A stretch of DNA of 64,000 bases from Bacillota bacterium (GTDB lineage Bacteria > Bacillota > Clostridia > Acetivibrionales > JANLFN01): contig JAEZTC010000004.1 in NCBI GenBank assembly GCA_023421675.1, forward strand, positions 178,410-242,409, in the 5' to 3' direction. Each line of letters opens with the position of its first letter. Position 1 is the first letter of the stretch. Positions 18,695 to 26,345 of the stretch are shown in pieces. Made by a program: the position numbers and the translations under genes. Below the pieces are notes generated by a model. The model had not been told where the DNA came from. It saw only the letters and a list, made by a program, of their open reading frames with translations, and did not search any database.

Positions 18695-20338
18695 TTATGA
18701 AATTCTTTCTTCACTAAATTGTTTCAGGGCTTTGAGTCTTCCTACAATTGGAGGTGGCTCTGTACCATCTATAACTACCTCTATTAAACAGGGACCATCC
18801 GTATGTGCTACAAAATCAGCAAGTTTACCAATTTCCTCGTTTCTGCGAATCTGCATTGCCTTTATGCCCATACATTTGGCCATCTCACAGATTGATACTC
18901 TTTCCTGCTTAAAACAATCCAAGGATCTACCATAAAGATATTGATGACCATGCTCAACATACCCTAGCATTGAATTGTTAATAATAAAATATATTATTGG
19001 CAAATTATATTCCTTCGCAGTAAGTATTTCTGTGCCATTCATAAAAAAGCAGCCATCTCCGGCAAAAACTGCAACCCTCTTTCCAGGATTAGCTAAATAA
19101 GCTCCCGGCGCACCACCAATAGCAGTCCCCATGGCCCCATAATTAATACTGAATTCAAACTCGCTATATTGAGGAATTCTCAAATATTTTAAAGCAAAAT
19201 TCATATATTCTCCAATGTCACATAAATAACTGGTATCAGGAGGTAAAACCTCGTGTATTCTCTCGAAAAATACTTTTACGGACAGTGCATTATTTCCGGT
19301 ACTGCAAATTTCTTTTGAAAAAGGCCAATTAAATACCTTATTCGTTTCTCTGACTCTTTTAACTAATTCAGGTAAAGCAAGTCTAAGATCCACATTTAAT
19401 TCCAAGTCTGGAGCAAAAACCTTACCCAATTCATTTGAATCATAATCAATATGAATAAGTTTACGATTTTTAAGCAAAACCTTGTTATAATTACCTGTGC
19501 TTGCCTCTCCCATACTGGTACCAAGTGCAAGAACACATGTGGCAGGTCCTTTTTCCACATATTCCTCGGCAGCATCAGAACTGGTGAATCCATAATTTCC
19601 AAGATTCAAATCGAAACTTGACGGAACTACACCTTTACCACTGGGTGTTGTAATAACAGGCCATTGCAGACGCTCGCTCAAAGCCATAATGTCTTCCGAC
19701 AATCCTCTGCATCCCTTACCTGCCATAATAATCCCATGTTCTTCTCTATTTATAATATCAATAGCTTTTTCCAGCACTCCAAAGTCAATATATTTACTTG
19801 AATAATCCGTCAACATGACTTTCTCTGTTAATTCTCCAACAAATTCAGTGCTTTGAACATCAACAGGAATACATAAAAACACAGGTCCCTGTGGTACCGT
19901 ATATGCAGCTTTAATAGCCATTTTTAACTCGTTCATTACCTCACTCGGTTCAAGAACCATTTTACTGTATTTTGTAACCGGCTTAAATATATCAACGGTA
20001 TCCTGCTCCTGAATAGCTCCCTTACCTATCTGCCATCTATGTACAAACCCGGAAATAATCAGGACCGGTGCCTTCGAACGTTTCGCATCCAGAATACCAT
20101 TAAGCATATTTGAGACGCCTACACCTCCTGCACCGATGCAAACTCCAAGTCTTTTAGTTAAATTTGCATATCTTGTGGCACAATAAGCAGCTCCGCCCTC
20201 ATTTTTTGTTACTATTGGCTTAATATTTACATCATTCATGGCGTCAAAAATAGGACTTATAGTCCCGGCAGGAATTCCAAATATAACTTCAACTCCATTA
20301 GTCTTCAGGTAACGTAAAATCGCTTCAGATATTTTCAT
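18695..20338 (-). CDS. Acetolactate-synthase-like thiamine pyrophosphate enzyme
   Basis: A 547-residue ThDP-dependent enzyme with the three-domain layout of the acetolactate synthase/pyruvate decarboxylase family. The N-terminal domain has the catalytic Glu (TKNEGGAAYCATRYA, about residue 47). The middle domain spans about 190-320. The C-terminal domain has the Mg-ThDP motif GDGCFFMNG ... NN. Reaction not determinable: possibilities include carboligation or decarboxylation of 2-oxo acids. It lacks an adjacent small regulatory subunit (ilvN) and other branched-chain genes. Its ATG overlaps the stop of the GAF gene (ATGA), so the two proteins are translationally coupled. Confidence 0.82.
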   Translation of the reverse strand: MKISEAILRYLKTNGVEVIFGIPAGTISPIFDAMNDVNIKPIVTKNEGGAAYCATRYANLTKRLGVCIGAGGVGVSNMLNGILDAKRSKAPVLIISGFVHRWQIGKGAIQEQDTVDIFKPVTKYSKMVLEPSEVMNELKMAIKAAYTVPQGPVFLCIPVDVQSTEFVGELTEKVMLTDYSSKYIDFGVLEKAIDIINREEHGIIMAGKGCRGLSEDIMALSERLQWPVITTPSGKGVVPSSFDLNLGNYGFTSSDAAEEYVEKGPATCVLALGTSMGEASTGNYNKVLLKNRKLIHIDYDSNELGKVFAPDLELNVDLRLALPELVKRVRETNKVFNWPFSKEICSTGNNALSVKVFFERIHEVLPPDTSYLCDIGEYMNFALKYLRIPQYSEFEFSINYGAMGTAIGGAPGAYLANPGKRVAVFAGDGCFFMNGTEILTAKEYNLPIIYFIINNSMLGYVEHGHQYLYGRSLDCFKQERVSICEMAKCMGIKAMQIRRNEEIGKLADFVAHTDGPCLIEVVIDGTEPPPIVGRLKALKQFSEERIS

Positions 20339-20796
20339 ACTTCTATATTCACACCCTCTCCGTAAGGAATCTTTTGTTTTGAGGCATTTATAAGCTCCTC
20401 ACACTTTATAACTTCCTCCTCCGAAAAGTTATGCTGTTTACCAATAGATCCAATGCAATATATCCCTGTTATAACGTCCCCCACCACTACAGGAACAACA
20501 AGGATACTATCAAGACCAAAAAGAAAAAAGGCATCTGCAGAAAGCCTGTCTGTCTTAACATCATTTACAGCCACAGATTGACGGTTACTGACAATCTGTC
20601 TAAGAATCTCAGTATCCTTAATAAATACTGGATGCTGAGCATGCGTACTCTTCCATTTCTTTAAGCCCAGTGTATCTGTACCAGTTTTGTAAACAGGATT
20701 TAGCCTCCCATCCCTTATTTCGTGATACCCTACATCTACTAACCCCGTTACATTCTTGATTTCTTCAAACAATACATCAAATTCTTCGATACTCAA
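20335..20796 (-). CDS. Single-domain GAF protein coupled to the TPP enzyme
   Basis: A 153-residue soluble protein consisting of little more than one GAF domain (about 15-140; core SILVVPVVVGDVITGIYCIG). GAF domains bind small ligands or mediate regulation. Translation starts at a TTG at 20796, preceded by AAGGAGG at ideal spacing. It overlaps the downstream TPP-enzyme gene by four bases, suggesting that it regulates or partners that enzyme; this is inference from gene order. Confidence 0.78.
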   Translation of the reverse strand: MSIEEFDVLFEEIKNVTGLVDVGYHEIRDGRLNPVYKTGTDTLGLKKWKSTHAQHPVFIKDTEILRQIVSNRQSVAVNDVKTDRLSADAFFLFGLDSILVVPVVVGDVITGIYCIGSIGKQHNFSEEEVIKCEELINASKQKIPYGEGVNIEV

Positions 20797-21110
20797 CTGA
20801 ATACCCTCCTTGATATAATTATTATTCTTTCAAGAATCTAGGAACTCTAGATTTTATATTTCAAGGTTAAGCATTTGCGCTTCACCCCTACTTTTGAATC
20901 TGTATAAAATATTTTCCTGCAACCTTCTGGTACCATCGTGCATTATGTATACTATTTTTACATAATTACTTATAATTCCTTAGGCGTATTTGTATTTTCA
21001 AGGACCATATTACATATATGGATATTTCTGTTTTACAAAAATAATATCACATTATGGAAACGAAGTACAATATTTTATACCAAAAATGTTTATTATTTTT
21101 AAAAAAAGAA

Positions 21111-21137
21111 AAAAACGGTACTTAATGTACCGTTTTT
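21111..21137 (-). terminator. Strong terminator in the 20.8-21.7 kb gap
   Basis: 11-bp stem AAAAACGGTAC / GTACCGTTTTT with a 5-nt loop and a long T tract on the minus strand. No recognised gene lies directly upstream; only the 36-codon reading frame at 21164-21274 ends just before it. Confidence 0.85.
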
Positions 21138-21163
21138 CATTAAAATCCAACAAAGCTCTTAAA

Positions 21164-21274
21164 TTATTTATGACGAGATATGTCTCTTATTTTTCCAATA
21201 TTCATAGAATAATTAAATTCATTAATAAAATCATCTTCCCAGGCTTTTTTATCGGTTCTGGAATATGACATCAT
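21164..21274 (-). CDS. Possible 36-residue small protein or gene remnant
   Basis: Minus-strand frame beginning MMSYSRTDKKAWEDDFINEF and ending DISRHK, 26 bases before a strong terminator. Composition looks protein-like (charged, Trp/Phe-containing), but there is no ribosome site before the ATG pair; the upstream sequence is a T run. It may be the tail of a decayed gene. Not recognised. Confidence 0.25.
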   Translation of the reverse strand: MMSYSRTDKKAWEDDFINEFNYSMNIGKIRDISRHK

Positions 21275-21455
21275 AAAAAAATGACATTGAATCATATTGT
21301 TTTTCTACATTGTTGGTAATCACGTAATAACCTTCCTCATATTACCAATGAAATAAATTTCAACTAATTATGGAGATAATTATAATAAATATTATAAAAC
21401 AATTCAATAAGTTTACGTCGTTTGCGGCTCTATGCCTACTTCCTTCCAGTTAGTA

Positions 21456-21593
21456 TCATTGCATTAATAGGCGAGGTAATTTTATTTCATCGCCAAGTTT
21501 TTTAAAGTCTATTTCTTTAACCCCAAGACCTTTAATTGAATTTACAAAATTCGTGTAATCCCCATAAATTTTATTGTCCAGAAATAAGTCTAG
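21456..21593 (-). pseudogene. Possible 3' remnant of a decayed gene
   Basis: Minus-strand frame open for 45 codons with no start codon and a protein-like sequence (FLDNKIYGDYTNFVNSIKGL, then GVKEIDFKKLGDEIKLPRLL) ending in TGA. The composition resembles a C-terminal helix region, perhaps of an extracellular solute-binding protein, but I cannot assign it. Together with the nearby 36-codon frame it suggests that this gene-poor gap (20797-21731) is decayed coding DNA. Confidence 0.35.
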
Positions 21594-21671
21594 TCAATAC
21601 ATATTTGGAGGTTTGGACATGGAAAAAGTAATAAAACAAAAACAGTCAATCAGGAATAAATATAACATTTA

Positions 21672-21710
21672 AAGGCCCTTTAACAAGTACATAAACTGTT
21701 AAAGGGCCTT
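21672..21710. terminator. Bidirectional terminator after the GreA-like gene
   Basis: 14-bp perfect stem AAGGCCCTTTAACA / TGTTAAAGGGCCTT with an 11-nt loop. It follows the minus-strand GreA-like gene, and on the plus strand directly follows a 17-codon frame at 21619-21672. Confidence 0.88.
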
Positions 21711-21731
21711 ATAGTGCTCTTTTGTATCGAA

Positions 21732-22172
21732 TTATAGTCTTATTGATTTAATTCTATATCGATAAACTCCAGATGGGGTACTAACCGAAACAGTATCACC
21801 CTCTTTTTTGCATAGCAGAGCCTTTCCCATTGGGGATATAATAGTTATACCGTTAATACTGTTATTATTGGTTTCAGGTAGAATTAACCTGTAGCTAAAT
21901 GTTTCAGCTCCATCAACATCCTCGATTTCAACTTCACTGTTCAGACACACAAATGGGAATTTATTTGTTGAATCATCAGAAAACGATACATTTTTTACAA
22001 CATCGTCCAAAGCACTTATATAATGGTCTATAAGTTCTTCAAACTCTTCCCTCCTCTTGTTATACTCTGAAAAGTATGCATTGATAATTTGCTTTTTCCT
22101 TTCTTCAAAATCAACCAAATGAGCAAGTAAGTTTTCATAGGCTGGCATGGTTAATTTGAGTTTTTTGGGCAT
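21732..22172 (-). CDS. GreA/GreB family transcript-cleavage-factor-like protein
   Basis: A 146-residue protein with a charged helical N-terminal part (about 5-75; coiled-coil-like) and a C-terminal GreA/GreB domain (about 80-146; GITIISPMGKALLCKKEGDT). Gre factors enter the RNA polymerase secondary channel and rescue backtracked complexes. The coiled coil is irregular, and I cannot confirm the acidic tip residues needed for cleavage, so it may be a Gre-like regulator rather than housekeeping GreA. An ATG five codons upstream overlaps a ribosome site; the ATG at 22172 has GGAGG 8 nt upstream and is preferred. Confidence 0.78.
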   Translation of the reverse strand: MPKKLKLTMPAYENLLAHLVDFEERKKQIINAYFSEYNKRREEFEELIDHYISALDDVVKNVSFSDDSTNKFPFVCLNSEVEIEDVDGAETFSYRLILPETNNNSINGITIISPMGKALLCKKEGDTVSVSTPSGVYRYRIKSIRL

Positions 22173-22229
22173 AAAAATTACCTCCATTCTCCTTGTAATT
22201 AAATGGTTTTTCCCTCAATAAAAGAGAAT

Positions 22230-22255
22230 GGCACTTTGCCAACAAGCAAAGCACC
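22230..22255 (-). terminator. Probable terminator after gdx
   Basis: 10-bp RNA stem with two G-U pairs (GGUGCUUUGC / GCAAAGUGCC) followed by AUUCUCUUUUAUU on the minus strand. Confidence 0.6.
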
Positions 22256-22341
22256 ATATGTAATATCATACCATATTTGTTGTACCGTGTCAAAAACAAC
22301 GAGATATCTCCAATAAACTTAAAAAGCTTTACAAAAGCTAA

Positions 22342-22662
22342 TTAATGGGGGGATACAATCTTTAAACCTGCTATTCCAACCACAATAAATCCAATACAAA
22401 TTAGCCTGAATATATCAGCAGGCTCTTTAAATAATATAATTCCCAAAATTACTGTACCAACAGTCCCCACTCCAGTCCAAACCGCATACGCTGTACCCAA
22501 GGGAAGACTCTTCAATGCTAACGATAAAAAATAGAAGCTTGCTATCATACCCACTACTGTAAATATGCTTGGTATAAGTTTTGTAAATCCCTCCGAATAC
22601 TTTAACCCTATAGCCCACCCTGTTTCCAATATACCTGCAACAATCAATATTAACCATTCCAT
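22342..22662 (-). CDS. gdx: Guanidinium exporter Gdx (SMR family, formerly SugE)
   Basis: A 106-residue four-helix small multidrug resistance protein. It carries the Gdx/SugE pattern: the essential membrane Glu in GILETGWAIGLKYSEGFT and the GTAYAVWTGVGTVGTVILGI segment. Members exchange guanidinium for protons. The frame is open for 53 more codons upstream, but that part encodes the riboswitch rather than protein; the ATG at 22662 follows AAGGAGG and gives the family's normal start (MEWLILIVAG). Regulation by a guanidine-I riboswitch directly upstream strongly supports the substrate. Confidence 0.95.
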   Translation of the reverse strand: MEWLILIVAGILETGWAIGLKYSEGFTKLIPSIFTVVGMIASFYFLSLALKSLPLGTAYAVWTGVGTVGTVILGIILFKEPADIFRLICIGFIVVGIAGLKIVSPH

Positions 22663-22693
22663 AGGTTTCACTTCCTCCTTAATATTTAAAAAT

Positions 22694-22816
22694 AAAAAAA
22701 GCCAAGGTGATATTCTAAAAATATCTCCCAGGCTTTTATCCTTCCGTGAACACAGTAAACTGTGCGTTTTATCTTGGACCGGACCAGCTGTTACTTTAAA
22801 CTGCGGAACCCTATAA
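22694..22816 (-). promoter_or_regulatory. Guanidine-I (ykkC) riboswitch with terminator
   Basis: On the minus strand the leader carries the conserved blocks of the ykkC class: ATAGGGTTCCGCAG (5' part, at 22801-22816), GCTGGTCCGGTCCAAGAT, AAAACGCAC and ACGGAAGGATAAAAGCC TGGGAGA. The last block overlaps a terminator hairpin with a T7 tract (22694-22737; AAAGCC...GGCTTT). Guanidine binding should stabilise the aptamer and prevent terminator formation, turning on gdx. Identification is from remembered consensus, not a covariance search. Confidence 0.9.
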
Positions 22817-23094
22817 AACATTAAATTATTAAGATTTTATCTATTAAAAATAATATCAAAAGGTGTATAGTTAGTCAATAGACACAGGCATGCAATAACT
22901 GGGAAAGAAAACCCGACTGAATAGTGTTTGGCTTGATGGTACTAATATAATGGGCTATAAAGAAAAAAATAATGCCGGTAAAAGGTCAGACCTCATTTAT
23001 GATACGTCTCACCGTATCATTCAGCAACTAAAACATCAAGTTTTTAAAATCAGTATATAGAATCCGTAAAGCAATATGCTAATTATTTCTATAT

Positions 23095-23988
23095 TTATTT
23101 CTTTACAACTGGATACCACAATTCAATATAACCATATTCTTCTGTGCCTCCATAAATCTCAAAATTTGCACCTTCTGCCCTTTCATATTCTGCTGTAGGC
23201 AACCATTCACTGTAAAATCTTTTTTGTAAGTTATTAAGAACCTTATAAAATTCTTCTCCCCATTTGAATCTTTCGGATGGAAATATTGCATACGTTTGTG
23301 CAGGAATATGAATTGTCTTATATCCCTCTGGTTTACTGTCATTTGAGACAAACGCACACAGCATATACGGGAATGTATTTCCTTCTGTTTTCTTATAGTA
23401 TTCGACTGCATGAATTTTACATAAGTCCAGTGACAAAAAGCTTGGTAAATCACCCGCATTTGAGATGAGCCTTTCATACTCACCGTTTTCAAAACATTGA
23501 TGCCAGAGTTGTGAAGGTTTTAGAAAACCTTCTTCACCTTTTAACGAGCAAATTGTTTCGATGCCAAAAACATCAAAAGCTTCTTTTGTTTCAATCCTGT
23601 AATCCATTTCTCTCTCTCCTTTAATCGAAATTTGAAAGGAAATTTTAGGATAAGCTTTCAATTTTACTCCTCCCTGCTTAGCATCAACAGGTGTTAACCC
23701 ATGAAGTGCTTTGAATGCTCTTGCAAATGATGCCGCAGTATCGTATCCATATTTTACTGCTACATCAATTACTTTAACATCAGAGTTTTGCAATTCCAGT
23801 GCCGCTTGGGTCAATCTTCTTCTTCGAATGTATTCAGCTAGTGTAATATCAGTTATAAACGAAAACATACGTTGAAAATTATAAGATGAACAACAAGCTT
23901 TCATAGCAACTATATCAAAATCAATTTCACCTTTTAAATTTGCCTCGATATAGTCAATCGCTGAGTTCATTTTTACAAGCCAATCCAT
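23095..23988 (-). CDS. AraC family regulator with GyrI-like effector-binding domain
   Basis: A 297-residue two-domain protein. Residues about 8-105 form the AraC-type double helix-turn-helix (DVAVKYGYDTAASFARAFKA). Residues about 135-297 form a GyrI-like/integron-associated effector-binding domain (YRIETKEAFDVFGIET ... HIPAQTYAIFPS), as in Rob/SoxS-like multidrug sensors. It presumably senses a small hydrophobic or cationic ligand. A longer frame exists, but the ATG at 23988 has GGGAGGGAG. It is separated from gdx by about 270 bases with a small ATGATACG hairpin (22999-23020). Confidence 0.88.
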   Translation of the reverse strand: MDWLVKMNSAIDYIEANLKGEIDFDIVAMKACCSSYNFQRMFSFITDITLAEYIRRRRLTQAALELQNSDVKVIDVAVKYGYDTAASFARAFKALHGLTPVDAKQGGVKLKAYPKISFQISIKGEREMDYRIETKEAFDVFGIETICSLKGEEGFLKPSQLWHQCFENGEYERLISNAGDLPSFLSLDLCKIHAVEYYKKTEGNTFPYMLCAFVSNDSKPEGYKTIHIPAQTYAIFPSERFKWGEEFYKVLNNLQKRFYSEWLPTAEYERAEGANFEIYGGTEEYGYIELWYPVVKK

Positions 23989-24125
23989 ATAACTCCCTCC
24001 CTTCAATAAAAGGATACTAAAAACAAAATACCAACGCATGATATTTTGTGCACAATTTTGTTAATCTGCAGATATTATATAAATGCTTGCATAAGGCTAC
24101 TTTCCATAATGTTCACATGTGAACC

Positions 24126-24605
24126 TCACTTGTGGTATGTCTCGCCGCTGTTTATCTTAAAACACCTGTAAATCTGCTCAAGGAGTATCAGCCTTGCGAG
24201 CTGATGTGGGAACGTCATGCTGGACATGGAAAGCCTTAAGCTCGCCCTTTTGATCAGCTCTTCATCAACTCCAAGCGAGCCTCCTATTATAAATGTAATA
24301 TGTGAACTCCCTGAAACAAAAAAAGACTTAAGCTTTGCTGCAAAGCCTTCTGAATCAAGCTTTTCACCTTTAACGTCCATTACAACCAGAAGTGAGCCTT
24401 CCTTTATTCTTTTCAGAAGCTTTTCTGCTTCCTTTTTCATTATCTGCTTTTCCCCGGCTTCGCTTAAGTTATCAGGTGCCTGTTCATCCTGAACCTCAAT
24501 TATTTCAAGGTCGCAAAACCGCGAAAGCCTTTTAGTATATTCGTCTATGCCGTCTTTAAGATACTTTTCCTTAATCTTACCTACAGCAGCAATTGTAATT
24601 TTCAT
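24126..24605 (-). CDS. rlmH: 23S rRNA pseudouridine-1915 N3-methyltransferase RlmH
   Basis: A 159-residue SPOUT-class methyltransferase, standard length. The trefoil-knot SAM site (FIIGGSLGVDEEL) and the C-terminal signature MTFPHQLARLILLEQIYR ... GETYHK are complete. It methylates pseudouridine 1915 in helix 69 of 23S rRNA. It is the conserved last gene of the wal/yyc neighbourhood in Firmicutes; here it is separated from walJ by a DUF559 gene and two repeats. Confidence 0.97.
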   Translation of the reverse strand: MKITIAAVGKIKEKYLKDGIDEYTKRLSRFCDLEIIEVQDEQAPDNLSEAGEKQIMKKEAEKLLKRIKEGSLLVVMDVKGEKLDSEGFAAKLKSFFVSGSSHITFIIGGSLGVDEELIKRASLRLSMSSMTFPHQLARLILLEQIYRCFKINSGETYHK

Positions 24606-24704
24606 TTTAGATACCTTTTCTGTCTATTAGCTTTATTAGTGCAGCCCTATTAGTACTTTTCATAATCATTCAGTCCTACAGACAGCTCCCCTGGGCCGTT
24701 GCTC

Positions 24705-24811
24705 TGCATTACCCTCAGTCGCTACGTGACAACTCCCCTGTTAGGGAACCTTAACCCGTTACTGCTTTTGTGCCCCCCTAACAGGGGGGTATGGGGGGTT
24801 ACCTGAAAGGC
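24705..24811. repeat. Repeat copy 1 flanking the DUF559 gene
   Basis: About 107 bp, near-identical in direct orientation to 25225-25331, at an exact offset of 520 bp. It contains CCCCCCTAACAGGGGGG and CTCCCCTGTTAGGG... palindromes and a CAGTCGCTACGTGAC stem. Its right edge abuts the stop codon of the DUF559 gene. Confidence 0.9.
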
Positions 24812-25147
24812 CTAAAAGCTATTAATCTTTTCACATACTTCTGGGAAGCAATCTAATACTTCAGTATTTGTGAATCTCATTACCTGTATCCCTATACTTT
24901 CAAACGCTTTTGTTCTCTCATTGTCATATTCTTTTTCACTATCATTAAAATGGCTATCACCATCGACTTCAATAATTAGTTTCAATTTTGCACAATAAAA
25001 ATCAGCAATGTAATAAATAATTGGCCTTTGCCTATATACCCAATATTTAAAATCTTTAAGAAATTCAAACCAAAGTTTTTTCTCTGCTTGAGTCATTTGT
25101 TGACGCATCTTTTTTGCTCTATCTGTATTTCTTGGATTATATGACAC
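24812..25147 (-). CDS. DUF559 endonuclease-like protein (Vsr/restriction-endonuclease fold)
   Basis: A 111-residue basic protein of the DUF559 family. The nuclease core is visible: KKLWFEFLK, YRQRPIIYYIADFYCAKLKL, then IEVDGDSHF, providing the acidic metal-binding residues, and VMRFTNTEVL at the C-terminus. Biochemical role is unproven; the fold is shared with Vsr-type nucleases. It begins at a GTG (25147) without a good ribosome site; an ATG is not available upstream before an in-frame stop. It sits between two direct repeats inside an otherwise conserved rlmH-walJ junction, so it was probably inserted with them. Confidence 0.82.
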   Translation of the reverse strand: MSYNPRNTDRAKKMRQQMTQAEKKLWFEFLKDFKYWVYRQRPIIYYIADFYCAKLKLIIEVDGDSHFNDSEKEYDNERTKAFESIGIQVMRFTNTEVLDCFPEVCEKINSF

Positions 25148-25224
25148 GCTTCTGGGATATTTAACAAAATCGTCTTTTATTTGGACCTCTCTTTTACCAA
25201 AGTTCCCTGCCTAGCTTGTTCGTT

Positions 25225-25331
25225 GCATTACCCCTCAGTCACTATGTGACAGCTCCCCTGTTAGGGGAGCCTAACCCTTTTGTACTTTTGTGCCCCCCTA
25301 ACAGGGGGGTATGGGGGGTTACCCGAAAGGC
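25225..25331. repeat. Repeat copy 2 flanking the DUF559 gene
   Basis: Direct copy of 24705-24811. Better preserved: CTCCCCTGTTAGGGGAG and CCCCCCTAACAGGGGGG palindromes, with CAGTCACTATGTGAC. It overlaps the stop codon (TAG) of walJ at its edge, mirroring copy 1 at the end of the DUF559 gene. Confidence 0.9.
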
Positions 25332-26122
25332 TATATATTAATAACTTTTCCAACCTGATCTCTAAGTGCCACTTCAAGCATTATCTCACACTCAAGACCC
25401 GCTGTTTTCTCACATATAATGTTCTTTACAGTCTGGTAAGCAAGCTCCGGGAAGTTATTCTCCCTGCTTAAGTGCCCTAAGAGGAACCTTCTTGTACCTT
25501 TTTCAATAAGATACGCAATAACCTCTCCTGCCTTCTCATTTGACAAGTGTCCGCTATCACCTAAAATTCTTTTTTTCAGGTGCCATGGGTAAGGCCCGAC
25601 TTTCAGCATTTCTATGTCATGGTTTGATTCCAGAAGAATTAATTCGCTATTTTCAAGACAGCATAAAAGTTCATCATCAATGTGTCCTATATCTGTAGCT
25701 GTTGTAACCTTTTTACCATCTATAAAGAAATTGAAACCAACCGGCTCACTTGCATCATGAGGAATTGCAAAGGTTTTGACATTAATGTCCCCTATGTAAA
25801 AATCACAGCCCGTTTCAAAAAGCAGCTTGTTTGAAGAATCTACAGGACCGATAGGCATCTCCATGGCAGACCAGGTTCCTGTGTTGGCATAAATGGGAAC
25901 ATTATATTTTCTTGAAATAATACCAGCTCCTTTGACGTGGTCGCTGTGCTCGTGTGAAATTAAAATAGCGCTTAACTCCTCAGGCTTTTCACCTATTGAG
26001 TTAAGCGCCTGTGTTATCCGTTTTGCGCTAAGACCCGCATCAATGAGCAGCCTTGTACTGCCTGAAGCAATAAATATGGAGTTTCCACTGCTTCCGCTGA
26101 ACAAACTGCAAAATCTTATCAT
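25331..26122 (-). CDS. walJ: MBL-fold hydrolase WalJ (YycJ)
   Basis: A 263-residue metallo-beta-lactamase-fold protein with the metal motif SHEHSDH (about residue 56-62) and further ligands (HDASEPVGF, DIGH, LGHLSREN). WalJ/YycJ is a conserved member of the wal operon, acting as a nuclease-like factor linked to DNA metabolism and wall control in Firmicutes. Next upstream is murA, separated by a 220-base spacer made almost entirely of heptamer repeats. Confidence 0.93.
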   Translation of the reverse strand: MIRFCSLFSGSSGNSIFIASGSTRLLIDAGLSAKRITQALNSIGEKPEELSAILISHEHSDHVKGAGIISRKYNVPIYANTGTWSAMEMPIGPVDSSNKLLFETGCDFYIGDINVKTFAIPHDASEPVGFNFFIDGKKVTTATDIGHIDDELLCCLENSELILLESNHDIEMLKVGPYPWHLKKRILGDSGHLSNEKAGEVIAYLIEKGTRRFLLGHLSRENNFPELAYQTVKNIICEKTAGLECEIMLEVALRDQVGKVINI

Positions 26123-26205
26123 ATTGTCAATTCTCCACCCTAATCATCATTAGTTCTAATCTTTTACTTATTCTTGTCCTTATCATGCACTTTATCTTTA
26201 ACCTG

Positions 26206-26345
26206 GTTTAACTGTAAACTGTACATTGTAAATTGTACACTTATCTCTCAATTCTCAATTCTCAATTCTCAATTCTCAATTCTCAATTCTCAATTCTCAA
26301 TTCTCAATTCTCAATTGACTTTAACTGTCCTCTTGTCAACTGTCA
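26206..26345. repeat. Three adjoining heptamer tandem-repeat tracts
   Basis: From left to right: degenerate ACTGTAA/ATTGTAA-type 7-mers (26208-26240), ten perfect copies of CTCAATT (26247-26316), and degenerate TGTCAAC 7-mers (26322-26347). They fill the walJ-murA spacer. The same unit types recur at 38.2-41.8 kb and at 60.3-60.4 kb. Confidence 0.95.

Noticed and set aside
20990..21268. 92-codon plus-strand frame in the 21-kb gap
   Set aside because: Very rich in Phe/Ile/Tyr/Lys as expected from AT-rich noncoding DNA, no ribosome site, and it runs through a strong terminator.
22663..22821. N-terminal extension of the Gdx frame by 53 residues
   Set aside because: This DNA is the guanidine-I riboswitch and terminator; the family start and ribosome site lie at 22662.
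22870..22985. Possible tRNA or rRNA fragment upstream of gdx
   Set aside because: A few words recall ribosomal RNA, but no continuous match or cloverleaf can be built.
26247..26316. CRISPR array at the CTCAATT repeats
   Set aside because: The units are seven bases long and directly adjacent, with no spacers; no cas genes are seen.
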